Shown piece by piece: positions 43,044 through 51,147 of a stretch of 64,000 bases of DNA (the first letter of the stretch is position 1; each line of letters begins with the position of its first letter). Source of the stretch: Nocardia miyunensis NBRC 108239 (GTDB lineage Bacteria; Actinomycetota; Actinomycetes; Mycobacteriales; Mycobacteriaceae); assembly GCF_001613065.1 (NCBI RefSeq), contig NZ_BDBQ01000080.1, positions 1 through 64,000 of the forward strand, in the 5' to 3' direction. The notes beneath the pieces were generated by a model, which saw only the letters and a list, made by a program, of their open reading frames with translations, was not told where the DNA came from and did not search any database. Made by a program: the position numbers and the translations under genes.

Positions 43044-43178
43044 GTGAGCGAGCTTGCGAGCGAACCGGAAAGACAGCACGCCCGGCATACCGCCGCGCCC
43101 GGCGTCGGCGAGGTGCGGGTCGTGAGCGATCCGGCGAGCGGGCCGTGGACACCGTGCGTGAGTGAGATGGAGTTGTGA
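43044..43178 (+). CDS. Mini-ORF 1 of a coupled cascade upstream of rodA-like gene
   Basis: 44 codons from GTG. Begins with the octet-like start MSELASEP and ends VSEMEL before TGA; a VVSDPASG segment repeats one just upstream of its own start. Its stop overlaps the GTG of mini-ORF 2 (GTGA). Probably a degenerate duplicate of a gene-start region instead of a functional protein; no known family. Confidence 0.3.
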   Translation: MSELASEPERQHARHTAAPGVGEVRVVSDPASGPWTPCVSEMEL

Positions 43179-43255
43179 GTGAGCTTGCGAGTGAACGATC
43201 GACGCGGGACATGTCGCGTATGCCGCAATCGAGCGTCGACGAGGTGATGTCGTGA
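43175..43255 (+). CDS. Mini-ORF 2 of the coupled cascade
   Basis: 26 codons from GTG, reading MSELASERSTRDMS then VDEVMS before TGA. Shares the first seven residues with mini-ORF 1, and its DNA start GTGAGTGAGCTTGCGAG differs from that of mini-ORF 1 at one position. Stop overlaps the GTG of mini-ORF 3. Confidence 0.3.
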   Translation: MSELASERSTRDMSRMPQSSVDEVMS

Positions 43256-43383
43256 GGGAGTTCGCGGCCGCGGTGTGGCCGAGGTGCGCGCCGGGGCGCA
43301 GCGCCGGTGGATTCGTGGGTGATCGATGGGTACGGTGCGTCCGGCGCATGTCGGAGGCGAGGGGCAGCGAGGTGGAGTTGTGA
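43252..43383 (+). CDS. Mini-ORF 3 of the coupled cascade
   Basis: 43 codons from GTG, starting MREFAAAVWPR and ending SEARGSEVEL before TGA. The ending EVEL parallels MEL of mini-ORF 1. Its stop overlaps the GTG of the RodA-like gene, so a ribosome could pass through all three into rodA. Not recognised. Confidence 0.3.
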   Translation: MREFAAAVWPRCAPGRSAGGFVGDRWVRCVRRMSEARGSEVEL

Positions 43384-44825
43384 ATCCGTCGCGGGAGAAC
43401 ACCGGTTCGGGGCCGATCGTCACGGTGTCCGGGCCGATCGGCCGGCGCAATCCGCGCCGCGCCGAACTGGTGCTGTGCGTCGCGGCCGTGGTGATCGTGG
43501 TGGTGGCGGCGTTGGCGATGTCCGCGGCCACCGGCGGCGGTGATTCGCTGCAATGGTCGCTGATCGTGTTCGTGGTGCTGACCCTGCTGGCGCATCTGGC
43601 CGTGCGGATCTTCGCCGCCAAGGCGGATCCGGTGATCCTGCCGTGCGTGGTGCTGCTCAACGGGATCGGACTGGTGCTCATCAATCGGCTCGACCGGGCC
43701 GAGGCGACGACCGCGGCCTCGCAGGGCGAACCCGCGCCCTCGTCGGACTCCGCGCATCAGCTGATCTGGACCGCGGTGGGCATCGCGTTGTTCGCGGCGG
43801 TGCTGGCGGTCGTGCGCAATCACAGCCAGCCCGCCCGGTACGCGTACACCTGCGGTCTGGCCGGTGTGGTGGCCCTGCTGGTGCCCGCGGTGCTGCCGTC
43901 GAAATTCAGTGAGGTCAACGGCGGCAAGAGCTGGATCATGTTCCACGGCTTCTCGATTCAGCCCGGTGAGTTCGCCAAGGTGCTGCTGCTGATCTTCGTG
44001 GCCGGTTTCCTGGTGGCCAATCGCGATCTGTTCAGCACCGCGGGCAAGAAGGTGCTGTGGTTCACCGTGCCCCGGCTGCGTGACCTGGGTCCGCTGCTGC
44101 TGGTGACGCTGCTGGCCGTGCTCGTGCTGGTCTACGAGAAGAACCTGGGATTCTCGCTGCTGGTTTTCGGGACCGTGCTGGCGATGGTGTACATCGCCAC
44201 CCGGCGGGCGTCCTGGCTGCTGATCGGGATCGCGATGTTCGCGGTCGGCGCGATCATCGCGTACAACCTCTTCGCGCACGTGCGGGTGCGTGTGCAGGTG
44301 TGGGAGGACCCGTTCGCGACCTACTACACCAACGGTTTTCAGATCGCGCAGGGCCTGTTCGGCCTGGGCACCGGCGGCCTGTGGGGCGCGGGTCTCGGGG
44401 CGGGACGGCCGCAGGAGGTGCCGTTCGCCAAGACCGACTTCATCATCGCCACCATCGGCGAGGAACTGGGGTTGTTCGGGCTGACCGCGGTGATCATCCT
44501 GTTCATGATCATCACGCTGCGCGGATTCAGCGCGGCGCTGACCACTCGCGACTCGTTCGGCAAACTGCTCGGCGGCGGACTGGCGTTCTCCCTGGGCTGG
44601 CAGCTGTTCGTGGTGGTCGGCGGCGTCACCAAACTGATTCCGCTGACGGGTCTGACCACGCCGTTCATGTCCTACGGCGGATCCTCGCTGCTGGCCAACT
44701 ACGTCATCATCGCGCTGTTGATCCGCATCTCGCACGATGCGCGCAGTGTCCCGGCCGCCGCACCCGCACCGGTCGCGCCGATCGCGGACGCGATGACCGA
44801 ACACATCGCCCGACGGCAGATCTGA
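43380..44825 (+). CDS. RodA/FtsW-family peptidoglycan glycosyltransferase
   Basis: 481 residues from GTG at 43380, overlapping the third mini-ORF stop. Ten membrane helices are expected. SEDS signatures: FSIQPGEFAKVLLLIF, YEKNLGFSLLVFGTVLAMVY, GLGTGGLWGAGLGAGRPQEVPFAKTDFI, IGEELGLFGL and LIPLTGLTTPFMSYGGSS. It resembles the RodA of mycobacterial pknB clusters, but here no PBP, PknB or phosphatase gene is adjacent. SEDS proteins polymerise lipid II in the membrane with a class B PBP. Confidence 0.93.
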   Translation: MNPSRENTGSGPIVTVSGPIGRRNPRRAELVLCVAAVVIVVVAALAMSAATGGGDSLQWSLIVFVVLTLLAHLAVRIFAAKADPVILPCVVLLNGIGLVLINRLDRAEATTAASQGEPAPSSDSAHQLIWTAVGIALFAAVLAVVRNHSQPARYAYTCGLAGVVALLVPAVLPSKFSEVNGGKSWIMFHGFSIQPGEFAKVLLLIFVAGFLVANRDLFSTAGKKVLWFTVPRLRDLGPLLLVTLLAVLVLVYEKNLGFSLLVFGTVLAMVYIATRRASWLLIGIAMFAVGAIIAYNLFAHVRVRVQVWEDPFATYYTNGFQIAQGLFGLGTGGLWGAGLGAGRPQEVPFAKTDFIIATIGEELGLFGLTAVIILFMIITLRGFSAALTTRDSFGKLLGGGLAFSLGWQLFVVVGGVTKLIPLTGLTTPFMSYGGSSLLANYVIIALLIRISHDARSVPAAAPAPVAPIADAMTEHIARRQI

Positions 44826-44837
44826 GCCGCTCGCGGC

Positions 44838-46166
44838 TCACCCGCGCGGTGAGCCTTCGAGGGTTTTTCCGGCATCACGCCAGGCGACGATGCCCCCGTC
44901 CAGGCTGCTCGCGTCGTATCCGGCGCGCCGGGCGCGCGCGGCGAATCGCCGGGACACCTCGCCGACCGGGCAGACGAACACGAGCGGGCGGGTGCGGGAG
45001 AACGGGATGCCCTGGGCGAACATGTCGTCCAGTTGATCGTCGCGGATATTGAGCGAGCCCGGGACGTGCCCGATCCGGTACGCCATCGCCCCGCGGGTGT
45101 CCACGATGACGGGCTGGGCCAGCCCGTCGAGGCGTTCGAGCTCGTCCGGACTCAGCGCGGGAACCTCCGCGAGTTCGCGTGCGTCGGGTGCGGGGGCTCG
45201 GGAATCATTGCGGCCGAACAGGTCCGGGCGGCGCTTCTTGATGTACGACAGATACGGCTCGATCCGATCGCAGACGATGATCACCGCGCGCACCGGCTCC
45301 TCGGGGGAGGCCGCCGAACGATCCGCTGCGCCGAGATGTTCGATCGCCGCGGCGTAGGTCGCACCGCTGGTGGGCCCGGCCAGGATGCCGTAGCCGGTGG
45401 CCAGCCCGAGGGCCCCTTCGATCGCGCTCGCGGCGGTGACGGTCATGATGCGGTCGTAGAACTCGGGCCGGAACAGCCCCACATCCCACATCTCGGTCTC
45501 CGAACGGATACCCGGAATGAAGTCGGTGCGTTCGGACACCACGGCCACGGTGCGCAAATCCGGATTGTGTTTGCGCAGATAGCTCGCCGTGCCCCGGGTG
45601 GATCCGGTGGTGCCGAGTCCGCCGATCAGATAGTCGACGCACGCGCCGCCGAGGTCCTCGTGGATCTCGCGGCCGGTGCCGTGATAGTGCGCCTCGATAT
45701 TCTTCTCGTTGGTGTATTGGGACGGATGATGGTATGCGCCAGGATGTTTGGCCATCGTCGCCTCGATGACCGAGTACACGTCGTTGGGCGTGGTCGGGTC
45801 CGGGCATTCGGACAGACCGGGCAGTTCCTCGATCCTCGTGCCGAACAGTTGCAGCAGATCGCGCACCTCGCCGACCTTGATGCGATTGGTGATCGCGTGC
45901 AGGCCGACCCCGCGCATCGCGCCCAGAATGCGCAGCGCCTTGGCGGTATTGCCGCTGGAGGCCTCGATGAGGGTCTGGCCGCGGGCGGCGATCTCGTCGA
46001 AATCGTCGCGGATCATGCCCCAGGCCACCCGGTCCTTCACCGACCCGAACGGGTTGCAGGACTCCAGTTTCGCGTAGAGCTCGACATTCTCCAGCCCGTG
46101 CACCGCGGGATCCAGGCGCAGCAGCGGGGTGTTGCCGATGAGTTCGGTGATGTGGTCGTAGCGCAT
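44838..46166 (-). CDS. Cysteine synthase-like PLP enzyme fused to a rhodanese domain
   Basis: 442 residues. The N-terminal 320 residues are a fold-type II PLP enzyme: ITELIGNTPLLRLD, PFGSVKDRVAWGM with the PLP lysine (about residue 47), IEASSGNTAKALR, LIGGLGTTGSTRGTASYL. The C-terminal 110 residues are a rhodanese-like domain (VIVDTRGAMAYRIGHVPGSLNI ... VFVCPVGEVSRRFAARARRAGYDASSLDGGIVAWRDAG) whose active-site cysteine is in VCPVGEV. ATG lies in an ATGA overlap with the decarboxylase gene. It probably makes cysteine or a beta-substituted alanine (SbnA-like diaminopropionate) and handles persulfide sulfur. Confidence 0.9.
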   Translation of the reverse strand: MRYDHITELIGNTPLLRLDPAVHGLENVELYAKLESCNPFGSVKDRVAWGMIRDDFDEIAARGQTLIEASSGNTAKALRILGAMRGVGLHAITNRIKVGEVRDLLQLFGTRIEELPGLSECPDPTTPNDVYSVIEATMAKHPGAYHHPSQYTNEKNIEAHYHGTGREIHEDLGGACVDYLIGGLGTTGSTRGTASYLRKHNPDLRTVAVVSERTDFIPGIRSETEMWDVGLFRPEFYDRIMTVTAASAIEGALGLATGYGILAGPTSGATYAAAIEHLGAADRSAASPEEPVRAVIIVCDRIEPYLSYIKKRRPDLFGRNDSRAPAPDARELAEVPALSPDELERLDGLAQPVIVDTRGAMAYRIGHVPGSLNIRDDQLDDMFAQGIPFSRTRPLVFVCPVGEVSRRFAARARRAGYDASSLDGGIVAWRDAGKTLEGSPRG

Positions 46167-47698
46167 CAGGCGGCCCCGTCGGCGGCGGTGTGCCGGGCCT
46201 CGCAGAGTTCGGCCCGATCGATGGCCGTCGGGGGTTCGTATTCGGCGTCGCGGCAGATCCGAAACCCCTCCCCGTCGTGGGCTACGGCGAGTTTGGGCGG
46301 CGGTTCGTGCATCGACGCCGAGGCCGCCGACAGATCCATGTGGTAGGCGGCGGTATTCGGGAACACAACCAGATCGCCGGGCTGCGGGACCATCGCGGGC
46401 CACACCTTGTGATTGGTGATGAGATCGCGCTCGAGGCACAGCCGCCCGGCGAAATACACCCCCACCCGAGCCGCGCCGTCCGGTCCGGTACTCCCGGGGA
46501 AGTCCGAATCGCTCGCGGCGCAATCGGATCCGAACGAATCTCGGCGAGCGGCGCCGGGTAGTACCAGCGGATCCACCATGACCTCCTGATCTGCCGGGGT
46601 GACGGAGTCGCGGGAGAGGTCGAGGTTCACCAGCACGCTGCCATCGGCGGCCCGCTTGACGAATTCGACCTGGGCGACGGTGATTCCGGCGTGATCGACC
46701 AGTGCCTTGCCGGGTTCGAGCCAGATCTCGAGCATGTTCTCCGTGGCCAGTTCGGCGAAGGTGCGGCCGCCGTGCTCCTCGAGCGGTGCGGTGAGCAACT
46801 CGTCGAGCATGCGGGTGGCGGGCACGGTATTGGCGTACTTGTGGAATACCGGCGTTCCGTGCACACGGGTGCCCTCGATCTGATAGCCGAAGGTGTTGCC
46901 GCCCCAGGCCATCGGCTCACCGCGGCCCAGCAGCGCCTCCCGCAACGCCAGGACGTAGGCGTCGAACCGGGCGGCGTCCGCGGTGAACACCTGCCGGAAT
47001 CCGCCGCCGATATCCAGCACCGACGGCGTCAGATCGTAGGAATAGGCCAGTTCGATCAGTTCCAGGCAGGCTTCGACGGCGCGCAGGCGTTCGGCGGGTT
47101 CCCCGGAATCGATGTGGAAGGCCAGGCCTCGCAGATCGAGCCGGGTGCGGTGCGCCGAGAGCATCCGCAATGCCTCCCCGGCCTCGGCCGCCGCGATGCC
47201 GAACCGGCTCACCGCGCTGTTCCGGAAACCCGAGATACGCAGCAGCACAGGAACTCTCGCATGATCACCGGCGAGTTCGGCCAGCCGTCGCAACTCCCAG
47301 AGGTTGTCCACGTTGACGCTCACCCCGGCCTCGACGAGTTCGCGCAGGAATCGCTCGCCCTTGGGGCCGGTCGCCTCGATCCGGGCCGCGGAGAATCCGG
47401 CGCCGATCGCCGCGGACAGCTCCCGCGGGGAGGCCACGTCGACCGCGATACCGGCGTGCTCGGCGGTACGCAGCAGCGCCCGCGAGCGATTCGCCTTGTG
47501 CGCGTAGCAGATCCGGTAATCCGACAGGTGCGTGTCCAGCACCGATCGCAACCGGCTCAGATTCTCCGAGTACACCTGCGGGAACAGCAGGTGGGCGGGG
47601 GAGCCGAAACGAGTCACGGCGTCCTGCACCGCGCCGGGACTGTTCAGGAACGCCCGCACCAGCGGATGGATCTTCGCCGGCAGGGCCGGTGCGCTCAT
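46166..47698 (-). CDS. Y4yA-like fold-type III PLP decarboxylase
   Basis: 510 residues. Alanine-racemase-type barrel plus C-terminal beta domain of the ornithine/diaminopimelate decarboxylase family: ICYAHKANRSRALLRTAE with the PLP lysine (about residue 68), VDVASPRELSAAIGAG, LRGLAFHIDS, VLDIGGGFRQVF. The conserved C-terminal region shows IWLEPGKALVDHAG. It resembles rhizobial Y4yA proteins and siderophore decarboxylases (SbnH-like), whose substrates are amino acids or conjugates. Both ends overlap neighbours by ATGA. Confidence 0.85.
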   Translation of the reverse strand: MSAPALPAKIHPLVRAFLNSPGAVQDAVTRFGSPAHLLFPQVYSENLSRLRSVLDTHLSDYRICYAHKANRSRALLRTAEHAGIAVDVASPRELSAAIGAGFSAARIEATGPKGERFLRELVEAGVSVNVDNLWELRRLAELAGDHARVPVLLRISGFRNSAVSRFGIAAAEAGEALRMLSAHRTRLDLRGLAFHIDSGEPAERLRAVEACLELIELAYSYDLTPSVLDIGGGFRQVFTADAARFDAYVLALREALLGRGEPMAWGGNTFGYQIEGTRVHGTPVFHKYANTVPATRMLDELLTAPLEEHGGRTFAELATENMLEIWLEPGKALVDHAGITVAQVEFVKRAADGSVLVNLDLSRDSVTPADQEVMVDPLVLPGAARRDSFGSDCAASDSDFPGSTGPDGAARVGVYFAGRLCLERDLITNHKVWPAMVPQPGDLVVFPNTAAYHMDLSAASASMHEPPPKLAVAHDGEGFRICRDAEYEPPTAIDRAELCEARHTAADGAA

Positions 47699-48981
47699 CG
47701 GGCGGACTCGGGCAGCGCGGCCTCCGGCGACCGCGCCCCGGCGTGCGCGGGCGCGGCATGGGTGGGGTTGTAGCCGCTGTCGCGCAGCGCCTCGAACGCG
47801 CGGTGGCGATTGCGCGGACTGCGGAACTCGGCGACGACGCGCTTGCTGATCAGATCGATGTCGTGCACGCGGATCTGCATGGACTCCAACACTCCGGTGA
47901 TGGTGCGCACGCAGTGTTTACAGTTCATGTCCGGGACGTGGAACACCTGGTTCTCCGCGTCGAGCGCACCGTCGCCGGGTGCGGCGTCGTCCGGAATCTC
48001 CGTCACGGTCAACTGCGGCACGATCTCGGTGAACACCTCCACGAAACGGTCCACCACGATCGGCAGCAGGCTGTAGTGCTCACCGTCGAGCCGATGCGGC
48101 ATGGCCGCCAGGCAGGCCGGGCGGACGCCGGGCGGCAGCAGCGCGTATTGGCGGGAGATGAGATCGAGTTCGTCGTGGTACTTCTCGATCGCCGCGGGCA
48201 CGGACAATCCCTCCACGCTGGTGGCGCGGCGCATGACCGCGTGCGCGTCCGCGATGGTGGCATCCTTCATCGCGCGCAGGGTGGCCACTGTGTCGGGCGT
48301 GTAGCGGACCGTGCCGTCGGGCTGGGCCGCGAAGCTCACCGGAATCATCCCGCGCCGATAGGTGGACGCCTGCAACTCCCAGAACCAGCGGGTGGCGACC
48401 GCGCCGAAGACACCCGAATCGCGCATGCCGCAGGCGAATTCGACCGGCGTGCGATAGGGCGTGGCGTGCGCGAGCAGGGCGTGCTGGGCCAGCGCCCGGC
48501 CGGTGGCCTCGATGCCGACCCGGAACACATCGATCGGATCGTGATCGGTGGTGGTGCCGTCGAGGGCGTCGCGATCGGGGCCGGACAGCGCCGAGATGCG
48601 TTCGGCGAGTGCGGAATCCGTCTCGAGCGCATGCCACAGCGTCAGCACCGCCTCGCGGGTGGCGATCGGGACGATCGGCCCGAGACCGCCGGTGCGGATG
48701 TGCCCGGTGTTGGGGATGCCGTCGCTGTCGGTCCAGGCGATGCGATGAGTAGCGCTGGTGACCTGGTCGGGACGACACGGCCGCATGAAGCTTTCCAGAT
48801 ACATCCGCTGCGAGAGCGTCAGGCGGGCACCTGGTTCGGGGCGCATGGCCGCGCGGGTGTAGTCGATCAGGGTCGCGGTCGCGGGCGCGAGCCGGTCGAA
48901 GAGTCCGGGACGCGACAGCGCGGCCAGCACGCGTGCGGCCGCACGCCGATCGTAGCGGGGGTGTGGCGGGCTGGCTGTCAA
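47695..48981 (-). CDS. Unknown protein with C-terminal heavy-metal-associated domain
   Basis: 428 residues from a TTG that overlaps the upstream stop. I do not recognise the first 340 residues, which look soluble and mostly helical (LTLSQRMYLESFMRPCRP, FACGMRDSGVFGAVATRWFWELQA, ISRQYALLPPGVRPACLAAMPHRL). The last 85 residues are a clear HMA domain with VFHVPDMNCKHCVRTITGVL and a beta-alpha-beta pattern; the CxxC binds Cu(I) or Zn. Its place between a class V PLP enzyme and a decarboxylase gene suggests a metal- or sulfur-related enzyme or carrier. Confidence 0.75.
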   Translation of the reverse strand: MTASPPHPRYDRRAAARVLAALSRPGLFDRLAPATATLIDYTRAAMRPEPGARLTLSQRMYLESFMRPCRPDQVTSATHRIAWTDSDGIPNTGHIRTGGLGPIVPIATREAVLTLWHALETDSALAERISALSGPDRDALDGTTTDHDPIDVFRVGIEATGRALAQHALLAHATPYRTPVEFACGMRDSGVFGAVATRWFWELQASTYRRGMIPVSFAAQPDGTVRYTPDTVATLRAMKDATIADAHAVMRRATSVEGLSVPAAIEKYHDELDLISRQYALLPPGVRPACLAAMPHRLDGEHYSLLPIVVDRFVEVFTEIVPQLTVTEIPDDAAPGDGALDAENQVFHVPDMNCKHCVRTITGVLESMQIRVHDIDLISKRVVAEFRSPRNRHRAFEALRDSGYNPTHAAPAHAGARSPEAALPESAR

Positions 48982-50393
48982 GGTCCGACCTCCCGGGCGA
49001 TCTCGGCGAGACATGCGACGAATCGGTCGATATCGTCGGCGGTGGTGTAGATGTGCGTGCTGACCCGGACCGAATCCGCGTCGTCCCCGCCGTCGGCGGG
49101 CGGGACGCAGTGCGCCCCGGTCCGAACCAGGAATCCGGCCTCGGCCAGGACGAATCCCAGATCCGTCGAACCGATCCCCGCGAGGGTGAACGACACTGTG
49201 CCGTAACCGGTCTCGCAGGGCGCATGGGCCGGTCCCGGGCTGAATTCGAGTCCGGGCAGCGGGCGCAGGCCCTCGATCAGCCGACGGGTCAGCGCACGGT
49301 TGTGCTCGGCGATGACGTCGGTGCCGATCTCGTCGAGTACGTCCAGGGCCGCGCCGAGCGCGAGGACGCCGGGGATGTTGTGCGTGCCGCCCTCCAGCCG
49401 CTCGGGCATCGCGGCGTACGCCAGGCTCGAATTCGCCGGTGCCACACCAGAATTTCCGCCCGGGAGGAAAGGCGCCAGCTGGTCGTGCACGCGCCGGGCG
49501 CAGTACAGCACGCCGGTGCCGGGCGCGCCGAACATCTTGTGCGCGGACAGGACCGCGAAATCCGCGCGCAATTCGGTGACGTCGATCGGCAGATGCCCGC
49601 CGCTCTGGCTGCAGTCGAAGCACAGCAGGATCCGCGGGTCGAGGCGCTCCCGCAACTCCTCGAGGGTGTTCAGCGCGCCGAACACATGATGCAGGTGGCT
49701 CACGGTGATCAACCGGGTGCGTGGGGAAATCCGTGCCGCGATCTCGACGGTATCGGCCTCACCGAGTTCGGTGACGCGGTAGGGGATCAGCCGTATCCGG
49801 CGGCCGAATCGGGCCAGGGTGTCGCGCAGGTGCAGCCAGGGATACACATTCGAGGCGTGATCGCGTGGGCTGTAGAGGATTTCGTCGCCGTCGTCGAGAT
49901 TCGCCAGGCCCCAGCTCAGCGCCACGGCGTTCAGGCCCGCGGTCGCCCCCGGGGTGAAGACGATCTCCTCGGGCGCGGCGCCCAGATGCGCCGCGGTCCG
50001 CTCCCGCACGTGTTCGATGGCGCGAGTGAGGGTCGTGGCCCACGGATAGCTGCCGCGACCGGCGTTGGCGGTGCGCTCGCGCAGGTATACCTCGACCGCC
50101 GCGATCACCGGTGCGGGCTTCTGCGTCGTCGAGGCGCTGTCCAGATACACCTCGGCGGCCGCGGTGACCGAAGGGAACAATCGGCGCACCATCGCCGGTG
50201 AGATCGGTTCCGGCGGTGGCGGTGTCGGCCCGGACCCGGGCGGAATCGGCGAGGGAGCCCGGACCGCCGGATGCGGAGTGGGGACCGACCCGGATACAGC
50301 TGACCGCAAACGCGACGCTCCCTTCGGCTCGTACGCTCCGACTCGTTCAACGATACGACATTCGGCGAGTTGTTCGAAGATTGCCGCCGACAA
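48978..50393 (-). CDS. Class V aminotransferase-fold PLP enzyme (cysteine desulfurase-like)
   Basis: 471 residues from a TTG; an ATG at 50192 would remove the Pro-rich first 67 residues, so the start is uncertain. Fold-type I motifs: EVYLDSASTTQKPAPVI, NAGRGSYPWATTLTRAIEHVRERTAAHLGA, IVFTPGATAGLNAVA, DCSQSGGHLPIDV, and the PLP lysine in VLSAHKMFGAPGTGVLY. The SufS-type C-terminal RTGAHCV includes a cysteine near the active site. It may release sulfur from cysteine for the pathway or act on another amino acid. First of four tightly coupled genes. Confidence 0.85.
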   Translation of the reverse strand: MSAAIFEQLAECRIVERVGAYEPKGASRLRSAVSGSVPTPHPAVRAPSPIPPGSGPTPPPPEPISPAMVRRLFPSVTAAAEVYLDSASTTQKPAPVIAAVEVYLRERTANAGRGSYPWATTLTRAIEHVRERTAAHLGAAPEEIVFTPGATAGLNAVALSWGLANLDDGDEILYSPRDHASNVYPWLHLRDTLARFGRRIRLIPYRVTELGEADTVEIAARISPRTRLITVSHLHHVFGALNTLEELRERLDPRILLCFDCSQSGGHLPIDVTELRADFAVLSAHKMFGAPGTGVLYCARRVHDQLAPFLPGGNSGVAPANSSLAYAAMPERLEGGTHNIPGVLALGAALDVLDEIGTDVIAEHNRALTRRLIEGLRPLPGLEFSPGPAHAPCETGYGTVSFTLAGIGSTDLGFVLAEAGFLVRTGAHCVPPADGGDDADSVRVSTHIYTTADDIDRFVACLAEIAREVGP

Positions 50394-50455
50394 CGACTTT
50401 CGCGGGGTGCGGGCACGGGCGTGGCGAGAGTCGCGCGGGATCCGGATTCAGCGCA

Positions 50456-51004
50456 TCACTTTCCCGCGGGATCGGGCCCGCCCGGGTTGCACAGTGCCTG
50501 CACGGTCGCGTCGTAGCCGACCGCGGGCCGCCACGGTTCGAGATTCCAGCTCGGCTTGTTCGGTGAGACCAGCCGCGCCCACTGCCAATGACATTCGAAC
50601 TGGTCGTACATGCCCGGGGTGTTCGCCTCGGGAGCGTCCTTCAACACCTCGCCCCAGGCGCGGTCCAGCGCGGCCGGGAACCAGTCGTCCCGGCCCGCGG
50701 GAGTCGGGTAGACGTGCAGGCGGCGTCCGTCGGAATCGTCGGTCCACTGCGTGTGGTCGATGAGCGGGGTGTTCGGGTACGGGTCTGTGCTCGGAACGAC
50801 CGCCTGCGTGACGGTACTCGCGGACGCGGCGGTGCTCGCCGAGGTGGTCTTCGCGGGCGTCGTGGCGCGCGCCGTCGCGGGCGCGTGCAGCGCCGAGGAG
50901 GGGACGGTGCCGATCGCCACCGGCGAGGACTCGTCGGCCGCGCCGCAGCCACAGGTCAGCAGCACCACCGTCAACACCGGCGCGAGTGCGATGCCGTACC
51001 TCAT
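50456..51004 (-). CDS. DUF2599-like secreted or lipoprotein
   Basis: 182 residues from ATG at 51004 behind GAAGGGGG. A signal peptide (MRYGIALAPVLTVVLLTCGCG) is followed by a Thr/Ala-rich linker and a C-terminal domain with QFECHWQWARLV and SWNLEPWRPAVGYDATVQALCNPG, the pattern of DUF2599 proteins. The CGC site is only a weak lipobox, so anchored or secreted is unclear. Function unknown. Confidence 0.75.
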   Translation of the reverse strand: MRYGIALAPVLTVVLLTCGCGAADESSPVAIGTVPSSALHAPATARATTPAKTTSASTAASASTVTQAVVPSTDPYPNTPLIDHTQWTDDSDGRRLHVYPTPAGRDDWFPAALDRAWGEVLKDAPEANTPGMYDQFECHWQWARLVSPNKPSWNLEPWRPAVGYDATVQALCNPGGPDPAGK

Positions 51005-51147
51005 CCGTCGGCCCCCTTCGATAGTTCCCGCTCGCGTCCGCCACGGTACCGCGCGGGTCGCGCGGGCGATCCGGCGCTCCGGCGGCACCCGACCGGACGT
51101 GCGCCGTCCTGCCCGACATGTCGGTGCCCTCGAAGTACCATGGACGA

